Source of the DNA: Bacillus benzoevorans
GTDB lineage: Bacteria; Bacillota; Bacilli; Bacillales; Cytobacillaceae
Direction: 5' to 3'
Length of the DNA: 64,000 bases
NCBI RefSeq assembly: GCF_014207535.1
Contig: NZ_JACHGK010000013.1
Location: 90,178-154,177, forward strand
Positions 43,829 to 51,813 of the stretch are shown piece by piece; positions within the stretch are counted from its first letter, which is position 1, and the number at the start of each line of letters is the position of its first letter. Below the pieces are notes generated by a model that was given only the letters and a program-made list of their open reading frames with translations, had not been told where the DNA came from and did no database searches. The position numbers and the translations under genes were made by a program.

Positions 43829-44176
43829 CCTCCTGGTTATTGTTATTTGGTAAGGATAAAAAACAATAATCAGGAGAAAGGTGGGGCGCGAGGTATTTGA
43901 ATGTGAAGTATAAGTGTTTGAAAAGTGGTCAATAATAAAAATAACATAAGAAAAGTGTGCCTTTCTTGGTATTGTTTGATTTAGCGGTTGGACAATACCA
44001 TCAAAGTGCACACTTTTCTTGTTTTTTATACCTGTTTGGGGGGAAGTTTTTTGGCCATCGCGTTAGCGATTTCGTTCTTCTCCTGTTTCCCTAAAATCCA
44101 ACACTCATCCACACACTGAAGATTCGGACCGTCACTATTGACGCTCCAAAAATTGGCCAATGAATAGGAGAGGTTT
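43829..44176. other. intergenic region with two long inverted repeats and half a type II repeat
   Basis: An inverted repeat at 43832-43874 (CCTGGTTATTGTT / AACAATAATCAGG) overlaps the recombinase upstream region. A long hairpin at 43948-44020 (AAGAAAAGTGTGC / GCACACTTTTCTT, inner GGTATTGT/ACAATACC) is followed by GTTTTTTAT and looks like a terminator or element end. A half type II repeat is at 44074-44097. Confidence 0.6.
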
Positions 44177-44341
44177 ATGACGATTAAGTTAATTGCGATT
44201 GATATTGATGGGACGCTGGTTAATTCGAAGCATGAGATTACCCCGTTTACAAAGGATGCTATTCAGGAGGCCAGGGATAGAGGCATTAAAGTGGTGTTAT
44301 GTACCGGCCGGCCCTTTTTAGGGGCAAACAGGTGTCGGTGA
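44177..44341 (+). pseudogene. HAD-superfamily (Cof-type) phosphatase, N-terminal stub
   Basis: It starts with ATG after GGAGAGG and encodes the first 54 residues of a Cof/YidA-like sugar phosphatase. These include the nucleophile motif IAIDIDGTLVNS and the core-domain VVLCTGRPFLGA, where the threonine of motif II occurs. The sequence then runs into an unrelated acyltransferase fragment and stops at TGA. The usual length is about 270-290 residues, so most of the enzyme is gone. The join looks like a deletion that fused two genes. Confidence 0.82.
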
Positions 44342-44933
44342 ATATTTAAGCCTATCGCACACATTTTTCTTTTTCCCGTACTTTTTATTGGGCTTTTATT
44401 TGAAAAAAGAACATTTCAGCCTGTTTTCTGCCCGTAAAAACGTAGTTCCAGCTTTACTTATCATGGCCGGTACGTTCATGTTCTTTTATTTATCCCCAGC
44501 CTTCGACTATCAATAGCTGTTCGGTTCAGCACCTTATGCGGCGATGAAGAGTGATTTGACTCTGGCGTTCCTGCAAAGATTATTAGTCTATCTGGTTGGG
44601 ATTCTCATGCTGTACAGCTTTTTTGCTTTGATTCCGAAAAAAAACTATTGGTTTACTATGCTTGGAAAATATACGCTATACGTTTATTTGCTGCATGGAT
44701 TCGTGGTCAAACTCTTCCGCGACTCGCCGCTCGAACCGTTAATCAGTGAATACCAACTCTATTGGGTTCTGGCACCGGCAACGTTCCTGGTTGTATACAT
44801 CTTATCCACGAAGACAGTCAGAACCGCCACTGGGTTATTCGTCGAAATGAAAATGCCAAAGCTGCCAAAGTTCTTGAAAGTCGCTCCAAAAGTTACTGTT
44901 ACACCGCGGAATTTGTCAAACGAACGTTCTTGA
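44331..44933 (+). pseudogene. membrane acyltransferase (fucose 4-O-acetylase-like), C-terminal fragment with nonsense codon
   Basis: From 44331 the frame reads GVGEYLSLSHTFFFFPYFLLGFYLKK and continues through several membrane segments. It hits TAG after SPAFDYQ (44513-44515) and resumes LFGSAPYAAMKSDL to a stop at 44933. The piece matches the C-terminal half of acyltransferase 3/COG3594-like proteins as I know them. The N-terminal half is missing because it abuts the phosphatase stub. An open piece from 44544 could appear as a 129-residue gene, but it has no credible start signal. Confidence 0.78.
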
Positions 44934-44940
44934 TTAGTGA

Positions 44941-44988
44941 AGGGTGCCAGGTGCCATCTAATTTCCGGATGATGCCTGGTGCCCTTTT
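44941..44988 (+). terminator. terminator-like hairpin of the GGTGCC type
   Basis: GGGTGCCAGGTGCCATC and GATGATGCCTGGTGCCC pair with several G-U pairs and are followed by TTTT. It resembles a third flavour of the dispersed repeats. Confidence 0.65.
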
Positions 44989-45122
44989 AACTTCATTCAG
45001 CAAATTTTTTCATGCGACGAGTAATCGAAGGAGCAGAAGTCCTCCACTTCTGTAAGTGGGGGATGAATGCAAATAAGTTTTCTAATTCAGTGGGGGTTCA
45101 AACCCTGGCTGAATGAAGTTAA
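44987..45122. mobile_element. 136-bp inverted-repeat element with TnpB right-end-like core
   Basis: Perfect 15-bp ends TTAACTTCATTCAGC (44987-45001) and GCTGAATGAAGTTAA (45108-45122) enclose a core. The core contains AGTCCTCCACTTCTGTAAGT, then GGGGG, and further GTGGGGGTTCAAACCC. That core is what I recall of the 3' end of IS605/IS1341-type tnpB genes, where the omega/reRNA scaffold is made and ends near TTCAAAC. No tnpB gene is attached, so this would be a non-autonomous relic. The assignment is from memory and moderate. Confidence 0.5.
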
Positions 45123-45300
45123 GCCTTCGGCGGATAAATTTTCCGAGCGAGCTCGACGACGGACAGAACGTCCTAGTCAGGCTGGACATAAGGATGTGGC
45201 GTTTTGAAGCGTGAAAAAAATCGGTCGCAAATTCGACGGGGCGAAATTGATTTTGAGAGTGAACATCATTTTCTAATGAACTTTTTAGCAATTTTCAGAT
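45120..45300. other. GC-richer non-coding stretch, possible structured RNA
   Basis: The sequence is clearly GC-richer than its surroundings (for example CCGAGCGAGCTCGACGACGG) with local stems (GGACAGAACGTCC). An antisense open frame (45082-45291) has no RBS and is judged spurious. It may be part of the same mobile element as the preceding inverted repeat. Confidence 0.35.
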
Positions 45301-45364
45301 CCTCGTACAATATGCTAATAGCAAAAAGAAGTGGAATTACAGTAGTTTGAAGGGAGGGAATAAG

Positions 45365-45562
45365 ATGTCAACAAACCAATATGCTCCAGGAACGCTTCAA
45401 TACAAATTGAAACAGAAGGCAATGGAAGCACAAACACGGGGCTATACGGATGTAGAGACGGTAAAACAGGCGAAGGAACTTATTCGTTTTGCCTACACTA
45501 TGGAAGGAATTCCGCTGCGTTATACACGCTTAGGGGCGATCATTAGAGTTTTGCCTGCTTAA
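45365..45562 (+). CDS. small hypothetical protein (65 residues)
   Basis: Starts at ATG 45365 behind a strong GAAGGGAGGGAATAAG, and ends in VLPA. The sequence is basic and helical, with TLQYKLKQKAMEAQTRGYTDVETVKQAKELIRFAY in several overlapping helices and no cysteine or membrane segment. I do not recognise a family. The good RBS and sensible composition support a real gene. It is alone, just downstream of the TnpB-end-like element, and upstream of a microsatellite. Confidence 0.6.
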   Translation: MSTNQYAPGTLQYKLKQKAMEAQTRGYTDVETVKQAKELIRFAYTMEGIPLRYTRLGAIIRVLPA

Positions 45563-46011
45563 TGTAGTTTCTTTGTCATCCGCAGCAGCGTAACCATATC
45601 ATTTTTTTCCTCAAAATTGGAATCTTACTTCACATGACCTTCCCTTTGCCTGTTTGAACGAATCCTATCCTATCCTATCCTATCCTATCCTCTGCTCCCT
45701 ATTTCCCTAATCCGCCTAATCGTTTCTTAGTAAAGGGGATTTCACCTTTTGAATAGTAAAAGGAATGCATTGATTTTAAACGATCTAATAATGTTAAGGT
45801 AATTTAATAAACTAGGTATATTTACGATAGGTAAAGGTATGAAGTCGCTGTATTTTAGATAAAATGAATACATCGGGAATAAAATTAGTTATTAATTGAA
45901 TTTTAAATATAAAATTGATATTTTTTTATAATTGGATCCAATATTATTTCCCTTTATTTAAAATACCATGATATTATTACAATAATAATTCATATGAGGG
46001 GAGGAATATTT
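45563..46011. other. AT-rich intergenic region with pentanucleotide repeats
   Basis: A run of five TATCC units lies at about 45666-45690, followed by a partial type II repeat (CCCTATTTCCCTAAT near 45697). The rest to the Fic gene is AT-rich and holds no gene; the Fic promoter must lie here but is not clear. Confidence 0.55.
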
Positions 46012-47238
46012 GTGGAATATGAAAAATTAAGTAAAATTTATTATAAAGATGAATCACAGTATCAAAAAGAATATGAGAAACGTTTTTATAGTTATGGAAC
46101 ATATAGAAGCAATTTGTTTATTAAGCCTGTATTAAAGGGTAAACATGTTGGCGATGCTGTTGAACTTTTTATTGTCAATAATGATCATTTAATGAAATTA
46201 CAGGAGCAAATTCTTATCAATAGTTTTAAAATTCAAGAAATGGTAAATGAAATGCCAGCTATTGCAGTTAAGCCTTACCTGGATAAATTATTAATTAATG
46301 AATTGCAAAGTACGAATGAAATTGAAGGTGTACGCAGTACAAAAAAAGAGCTTTCTGAAATTGTTTCGCTTGTAAATGAAAATAAGTCTAGTAAAAATAA
46401 ACGATTTATCGGTTTAGTGAAGACGTATAAGTATATTAACAAAATTGAACCATTCGTAAGAGTGGAGGACTTTAGAAAACTATATGATGCTGTAGTGGCA
46501 GATGAAGTAGCAGCGAACAAACAGCCAGACGGGGAAATATTCCGTAAAGATATCGCAACCATAACAGATGGCAGTAAAACGACACATGTTGGGATTTATC
46601 CAGAATCAACGATTAAGGATTATTTAAATAATCTGTTGTTCTTTTTAAATACATCCAATATGCCGGATTTATACAAATATATGCTTGCACATTACTACTA
46701 TGAATATATACACCCATTTTATGATGGCAACGGAAGAACGGGCCGCTTATTTGTTTGTAGTTATGTTGCGAAGAAGCTCGACGAATTTACGGCAATTTCT
46801 TTATCATATACGATTAATCAAGATAAGCAAAAGTACTATAAGGCTCTGGAAGAACTCTCAGACCCGCATAACAAAGGAGAGGCAACATTCTATTGTCAAG
46901 CGATGCTTGAGATTCTAAAGAGCGGTCAAGAATCCTTAATTGATGATTTAGGTTTAAGTTTGGCAAAGTTGCAAAAGATCGATCATCATTTACAAAAGTT
47001 AGATTGGGCAAACGATGATGTCAGAGGATTACTGGGTTCATTACTTGCGATTAATATCTTTGTTGGTTCGGAACATCCACTGACAAATGGAGAAATACAA
47101 GATGGCTTACAGCTTTCGCGGCATAAAGTAGATAAATTTCTCTCGGAACTTGAAGCAAAGGGAATAGTAAAGAAAACAAAAAATCGACCTGTCACTTATA
47201 TATTAGAAGAGGATTATATCGAACAAGTATTATTTTAG
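46012..47238 (+). CDS. Fic-domain protein (AMPylase-type)
   Basis: A 408-residue Fic protein. GTG 46012 has GGGGAGG seven bases ahead; a frame six codons longer starts inside that RBS. The catalytic motif HPFYDGNGRTGR begins at His234. Upstream, residues 101-106 (TNEIEG) match the inhibitory helix motif [S/T]xxxE[G/N], placing it in the class with an N-terminal self-inhibiting glutamate (E105). The C-terminus has a winged-helix-like domain (NGEIQDGLQLSRHKVDKFLSELEAKG). It would transfer AMP or another nucleotide to protein hydroxyls. Targets are unknown, and no antitoxin gene is adjacent. Confidence 0.9.
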   Translation: MEYEKLSKIYYKDESQYQKEYEKRFYSYGTYRSNLFIKPVLKGKHVGDAVELFIVNNDHLMKLQEQILINSFKIQEMVNEMPAIAVKPYLDKLLINELQSTNEIEGVRSTKKELSEIVSLVNENKSSKNKRFIGLVKTYKYINKIEPFVRVEDFRKLYDAVVADEVAANKQPDGEIFRKDIATITDGSKTTHVGIYPESTIKDYLNNLLFFLNTSNMPDLYKYMLAHYYYEYIHPFYDGNGRTGRLFVCSYVAKKLDEFTAISLSYTINQDKQKYYKALEELSDPHNKGEATFYCQAMLEILKSGQESLIDDLGLSLAKLQKIDHHLQKLDWANDDVRGLLGSLLAINIFVGSEHPLTNGEIQDGLQLSRHKVDKFLSELEAKGIVKKTKNRPVTYILEEDYIEQVLF

Positions 47239-47286
47239 CGCATTTATGCCAAGCATCACTCAGACGTAACGAGGAAAGATTAGAGG

Positions 47287-47345
47287 TGGGACGGGGGGAC
47301 AGGTCCCTTGTCCCGAGGAGAGGGGAACGGTTTGAACCCGTCCCC
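47287..47345 (-). terminator. type I repeat plus second hairpin downstream of MFS gene
   Basis: The type I copy at 47288-47314 (GGGACGGGGGGACAGG then TCCCTTGTCCC) and a hairpin GGGGAACGG / CCCGTCCCC at 47322-47345 end just past the MFS stop at 47356. A transcript stop for the minus strand is likely. Confidence 0.6.
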
Positions 47346-47355
47346 CTATGTCCCT

Positions 47356-48606
47356 TTATTTTGCTATTTTTAATTTAGCTGTTTTGGTATTTTCATGTTC
47401 ACGAACTGAAGTCGTAATGACAGCGGATACGAGAACAGCTGCAATTAGGAAGTAAAACGCTGTGTTAAAGCTTCCTCCTGCCGCTTCAATGAGAAAACCA
47501 ATGACAATCGGAGAGATAAACCCGGCAACTTGACCGCCAAAGTTAATTAATGCCGATGAACTTCCCATTACCTCCGGTTTAAGGACATTCATTGGCAGTG
47601 CCCAAATGGCTCCAAATGACATACAAATGAAGAATCCTGAAAGTGTTAATAATGCCATTGCAGGTACCATTGAACCTGTAGTGAAGGTAAAGTATAGGAA
47701 TATAGCAGCTAGAATATCAGATCCGATAATTAAGGTGCGGCGTCTGCCGACAAAGAACTTATCTGACAGATATCCGCCTAAAATTAAACCAACGGTACCG
47801 GCAAAGAACGGCAAGGATGCATTGATGCCCATGCTTACTAAGTCAAAGCCGCGGGCATTGATTAAATAAGTTGGAACCCATGAAGAAAATCCCCAGAACG
47901 TAATGTCAAATGTAAACCAAATCAAGACAAGCTTCCAAACCATCGATTGTTTCACGACATCCTTAAAGCTCATTTTCTTTCCGGAGTCTTTTGTTCCTTC
48001 ATCCCCCTGAATAACCTTTAGTTCCTCTGCTGAAACCAGTTTGCTGTCTTTTGGATTATCCCGTACAAGCCACCACAGAAGCGCAGCAACAATGATTCCT
48101 GGAATCACCAAGAATAGAAAAACACTCCGCCAGCCGAAAGCGGCCATAACACCAACGACAAATAATGGAGCAATCGCAGGTCCTAACGCATTAGAGGACA
48201 TCATGATGCCGTTTGCAGTGGCCCGTTCTTTTTTAGGGAACCAGTTCGAAAGTGTTTTCCAAGATCCGCCTGGGAAACTAGCCTCGCCAATTCCAAAAAG
48301 AACGCGGATGATCAGCATATTCGTAAAGCTTGTCGCCATGGCAGTCGCTACTGTAAAAAGTGACCACCAGGTAACGGCCGAAACCATTGTTTTTCTTGAG
48401 CCAAACTTATCTGCTAACATGCCGCCGGGAACCTGGAACAAGGCATATCCGGCAAAAAAGGCACTCATAACAATCCCCATCGACACCGGGGTCAAATCGA
48501 AGTCTTTCGAAATATAAGGAATGGCCACGGTCATAACCATTCTATCCATATAGCTCAGCGTCCACGTGACAAAAAGCAAGGTTAAAATGATATTTCTTTT
48601 TTTCAT
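47356..48606 (-). CDS. MFS transporter, anion:cation symporter (hexuronate/glucarate) type
   Basis: A 416-residue twelve-helix carrier. N-terminal WTLSYMDRMVMTVAIPYISKDF and loop 2-3 GGMLADKFGSRKTM fit the ACS family (ExuT/GudP/tartrate-like), with IRVLFGIGEASFPGGSWKTLSNWF in helix 4-5. It is the second gene of an operon with the M20 peptidase (13 bases apart), so it probably imports the substrate that the peptidase cleaves, such as an N-acyl amino acid. RBS AAGGGGGATGTCGAT precedes the ATG. Confidence 0.88.
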   Translation of the reverse strand: MKKRNIILTLLFVTWTLSYMDRMVMTVAIPYISKDFDLTPVSMGIVMSAFFAGYALFQVPGGMLADKFGSRKTMVSAVTWWSLFTVATAMATSFTNMLIIRVLFGIGEASFPGGSWKTLSNWFPKKERATANGIMMSSNALGPAIAPLFVVGVMAAFGWRSVFLFLVIPGIIVAALLWWLVRDNPKDSKLVSAEELKVIQGDEGTKDSGKKMSFKDVVKQSMVWKLVLIWFTFDITFWGFSSWVPTYLINARGFDLVSMGINASLPFFAGTVGLILGGYLSDKFFVGRRRTLIIGSDILAAIFLYFTFTTGSMVPAMALLTLSGFFICMSFGAIWALPMNVLKPEVMGSSSALINFGGQVAGFISPIVIGFLIEAAGGSFNTAFYFLIAAVLVSAVITTSVREHENTKTAKLKIAK

Positions 48607-48619
48607 ATCGACATCCCCC

Positions 48620-49819
48620 TTATGCTAAATTGGCATGAACAGGTTTTACAGACAAGAATTTCTCAGCAAGTGCTGCATAAAACTGAGTGGCCTCCATTAA
48701 GCTATCAATACTGATGTGTTCGTTTGGCTGATGGGCCATATCGGAACTTCCCGGGCCGTAAAAGATGGCGGGCAGGTTTGTCGCTGGTAAAAATACTGCC
48801 GCGTCTGTATAAAAATTAACCCCTTTTGCTTCTACTGTTCTACCAAACTCCTCTTTTACCACTTCTTGAGCTGTTTTGATAAATGGATGGCTGGCATCCG
48901 TTTCTACCGCTGGTCGATTGTTCGTAATTTTAATCTCTGCTGCGAAACCTTCGATTTCACCTTGCAACACTTCGATTATTTTTTTAAAATCGTTAATGAT
49001 ATCATCGTGAACCATTCCTGGAACTGTTCTCATATCGATCGTGATCGTACATTTATCCGGAACCACATTGGTCTTTACCCCGCCATTTATCGTAGAAAGA
49101 TTCATCGTCGGAGAGCCGACAAGCTCATTTTCTTCATATGTGTACTGGTATTGAAGTAATTGATTCATTAAAGCGTTCATATAAACAATGGCATTTTTTC
49201 CTTTGTGTGGAAAAGCTCCATGGGCTGTATGGCCATATGTGGTGATTTCTACCCAAAGGGCACCTTTTTCCGCTACGTTAATTTCACTATTGCTCGGTTC
49301 TCCGATAACAATCGCTTCAACGTCTTTAAGCCCGCCTTTGTTTAAAAAGTCAAAAGCACCAATACTGTCGATTTCCTCACCTGCTACTCCGGAAATGATC
49401 AGATCTCCTTTTAACTCCACTCCTGCTAGTTTAATCGCTTTAGCCGCCATAATCATGCCGGCGATGCCGCCTTTCATATCTGCGGAACCCCTGCCGTAAA
49501 TCTTTCCATCCTCGACATGTCCGGAATAGGGGTCATATTTCCACTCCACATCTCCTGGGGGCACGGTGTCCAAATGTCCATTAAAAAGCAGTGCCTTTTT
49601 TTCGCCAGTGCCTTTTAAAATACCTGTTACATTGGCTCGATTGTTCCCTAAATCAGTAACTTCTACCTCCATACCGAAGGAAGCCATTTCTTTTGCTAAT
49701 AGTTCTGCTAGAGGCTTTTCATCCCCGGGTTCATTGACCGTTTTCACTTGAATCATTCGTCTTAAAAGATCCACCGTTTCCTCTTTGCTGATATGTGTCG
49801 CAATTGAATTGTTTTCCAT
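48620..49819 (-). CDS. M20-family metallopeptidase (ArgE/DapE/ACY1-type deacylase)
   Basis: About 399 residues. The metal-binding and catalytic motifs are in order: NGHLDTVPPGDVEW (His, catalytic Asp), GRGSADMKGGIAGM (bridging Asp), GVAGEEIDSIGA (catalytic Glu-Glu), VIGEPSNSEI, and the C-terminal YGPGSSDMAHQPNEHI His. The frame extends to 49834, but ATG 49819 has GGGGGG at correct spacing while the longer start overlaps it. It would hydrolyse an N-acyl or dipeptide bond. With the MFS gene downstream and a PucR regulator upstream, it forms an uptake-and-cleavage unit. The precise substrate is unknown. Confidence 0.9.
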   Translation of the reverse strand: MENNSIATHISKEETVDLLRRMIQVKTVNEPGDEKPLAELLAKEMASFGMEVEVTDLGNNRANVTGILKGTGEKKALLFNGHLDTVPPGDVEWKYDPYSGHVEDGKIYGRGSADMKGGIAGMIMAAKAIKLAGVELKGDLIISGVAGEEIDSIGAFDFLNKGGLKDVEAIVIGEPSNSEINVAEKGALWVEITTYGHTAHGAFPHKGKNAIVYMNALMNQLLQYQYTYEENELVGSPTMNLSTINGGVKTNVVPDKCTITIDMRTVPGMVHDDIINDFKKIIEVLQGEIEGFAAEIKITNNRPAVETDASHPFIKTAQEVVKEEFGRTVEAKGVNFYTDAAVFLPATNLPAIFYGPGSSDMAHQPNEHISIDSLMEATQFYAALAEKFLSVKPVHANLA

Positions 49820-49886
49820 TAAGGAACCCCCCAAGAAAAAATTATTTTCTTACAAAAATAATGATACAGTATTTTTAACGAATTTC

Positions 49887-49906
49887 TTTTGTGAGTGTTC
49901 ACAAAA
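49887..49906. promoter_or_regulatory. palindromic operator-like site upstream of the M20-MFS operon
   Basis: TTTTGTGA-GTGT-TCACAAAA, an eight-base inverted repeat 68 bases before the peptidase start. The adjacent PucR-type regulator is the natural candidate to bind it. Confidence 0.5.
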
Positions 49907-50003
49907 TTGTCGCTTATTTTCGCGCATTTTTCTAAAGGTTCATGTTGACTTTAGCTGAATGTATAGGGAGTGAATAGGGGGGTGATAGGGATTGGCAACG
50001 CTT

Positions 50004-50043
50004 ACAAAAAAAGCACTCGGATTTATTCATCCAAGTGCTTTTC
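50004..50043 (-). terminator. terminator overlapping the PucR stop codon
   Basis: On the minus strand AAAAGCACTTGGAT pairs with ATCCGAGTGCTTTT and is followed by a T-run. The stop codon TAA lies in the loop. Confidence 0.85.
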
Positions 50044-51288
50044 AAGCTTTAATATAATTTCTAATTTTAATCTTTCGATGGAATCCTCTAAATCAAGCTG
50101 GCAAAGCTGCTGAATTTTAGCGATTCGATATCTAACCGTATTGTGATGAATATACAGTCTTTTCGCTGCCAAATTATAATTGCATTTACTTTCCAGATAA
50201 ATTTTCAGCGTGTTGATTAATTCATCCTTGTCCTCTTGCTGCAAAACGGGGGAAATACTTTCAAAGACATGCCCCACTTCTTCCTTAAATGCCTCCAAAT
50301 TGAAAAGCCCAAATGGTCCTAAATCCTTGTAGAAATGCAGCTTTCTATCAGGATAAAGGAGGTGACCGATTTCTAGCGTTTTCATGCTTTCATTGTAGCT
50401 CTTTTTTATTCGATAAAAGGCATCAATGGAACGGCCGATCCCTCCCATGATAATTGCATTTGGGATTTCCTTTTCTAGTGCAGCGATCAATTTGCTGCAT
50501 TTCTTTGCTAATTCCTCGTTATTCAATTGGCTGGTCGTCTCATCGGCAGGCTGAAAGATGATTATGACTCCATCCAATAAACCTAACGGTGTTTCCTTTT
50601 TTGGAAAAAATCGTCCGGTTATGGCGCCGATTAAATCCCGATGGTCCTCTAATTGTATTTGATTATTTATTTGTTTGAAGCTGATGCAGACATATTTGTT
50701 ACGAACATCCCAAGATAAATTCTTGGCATTTTTTAACAGTTTTTCTTTATCGCTTTCCTCTAACAGGATTTCGCGAATGAAATCATCATGAAAATGCGCT
50801 TCTTTTGAATTCATATAGTAAATTTGCCCAAAGGTGTACACGAGAATAGCCAGAGTGACCCGTAACGCCAACAGGTCAAAGTATCCGAGTTCCTTTCCTT
50901 TTTCCCAAACGACTATTTTTCCGGCCAAAATATGATTGACTTTAATGGGAATCATCACCCAGCTGTTCTGCTCCTGCTCCTCTAAAGAGCGAATCCGATA
51001 GATATTGATTTTGTCATCAATCATTTCTGCTTGATGATCGAACGGCGGATCCAATAGGGAGCGAAGTGTCTTTTCAAGCTCCACCGTTTGTTCCTGCTTC
51101 GGGTAATGAAAATTTTTATCCTCGAGAAAATCAATGATGGATACGGATAATTCAAGTTCGATTGCCAGGTTTTCAAGGATTTCCATGATTTTTATTTCGG
51201 GAAACAACGCTGCTTGGATTGATCTCTTCCTTGCATTTATGCACATATATTTCAGAATAGCAAAAGAATTAAGGCATAACAATGTCAT
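50023..51288 (-). CDS. PucR/CdaR-family transcriptional regulator
   Basis: Up to 421 residues. The C-terminal PucR helix-turn-helix is KCNYNLAAKRLYIHHNTVRYRIAKIQQLCQLDL. A central GGDEF-like CdaR domain precedes it (IMGGIGRSIDAFYRIKKSYNESMKTLEIG), with a GAF-like N-terminal region. Start is uncertain: ATG at 51288, 51246 or 51186 all lack a good RBS, and the shorter MEILENLAIEL version is plausible. It lies upstream of and on the same strand as the M20-MFS operon, separated by a terminator. It probably activates that operon in response to its substrate. Confidence 0.85.
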   Translation of the reverse strand: MTLLCLNSFAILKYMCINARKRSIQAALFPEIKIMEILENLAIELELSVSIIDFLEDKNFHYPKQEQTVELEKTLRSLLDPPFDHQAEMIDDKINIYRIRSLEEQEQNSWVMIPIKVNHILAGKIVVWEKGKELGYFDLLALRVTLAILVYTFGQIYYMNSKEAHFHDDFIREILLEESDKEKLLKNAKNLSWDVRNKYVCISFKQINNQIQLEDHRDLIGAITGRFFPKKETPLGLLDGVIIIFQPADETTSQLNNEELAKKCSKLIAALEKEIPNAIIMGGIGRSIDAFYRIKKSYNESMKTLEIGHLLYPDRKLHFYKDLGPFGLFNLEAFKEEVGHVFESISPVLQQEDKDELINTLKIYLESKCNYNLAAKRLYIHHNTVRYRIAKIQQLCQLDLEDSIERLKLEIILKLEKHLDE

Positions 51289-51813
51289 TCCTCACTGCTG
51301 GGAGACAGGTCCTTCATCTTGGGTCTATCGACGGGAAGAGGGACATTCTTCGTCCTGATTTTATCGGGTACTGTCACGCTCGTCCCTTCATTTGAATGGG
51401 AATTATAGGGAAAATTATGTATTTAAGGGAAATAATGGATAGTACTTTTTATCTGTATTTTAATACAAAAGACTTCCACTGAAAGGAGCGGCATGGTATA
51501 ATCCATCTGATATAAAAAGAACTATTGTCATAGTGATTTAGAACCTATGTGCTAGTAATAGACTTATTCTATCATTTTTTTTTAGTCAATATGTTCTGTA
51601 TATAGAACGAAATAAGCGTTTACTCAGTGCAATCAAAGTGGTTGTATAAGGTCAGCCAATCCTTTCTATATTAGGAGTTGTTCTACAGAGAGGGGAAAAA
51701 TAGTAGATTCGTAAAGTCCCTCTGAAAAAAGATGATCGAATGCTTAAGAGTATGAACAAAACTACTCTTCTGTTTTGTAAATCAACATCGCTCATGGGAA
51801 AGGAGAAGCATCT
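51289..51813. other. long intergenic/leader region before the exopolysaccharide operon
   Basis: No gene found in 525 bases. GTTCT-N6-AGAAC (51593-51608) is a palindrome. A possible leader hairpin at 51685-51727 (CAGAGAGGGG / TCCCTCTG, then AAAAAAG) precedes the first gene. Degenerate type I traces (GAGACAGGTCC, 51302-51312) occur near the left end. The operon promoter and any attenuator should be here. Confidence 0.45.

Noticed and set aside
44544..44933. Independent small membrane protein gene
   Set aside because: The frame continues upstream into acyltransferase sequence interrupted by one stop, so it is part of a pseudogene.
45082..45291. Minus-strand 69-codon frame
   Set aside because: It lies over the GC-rich non-coding stretch next to the inverted-repeat element and has no RBS; protein-coding use is not credible.
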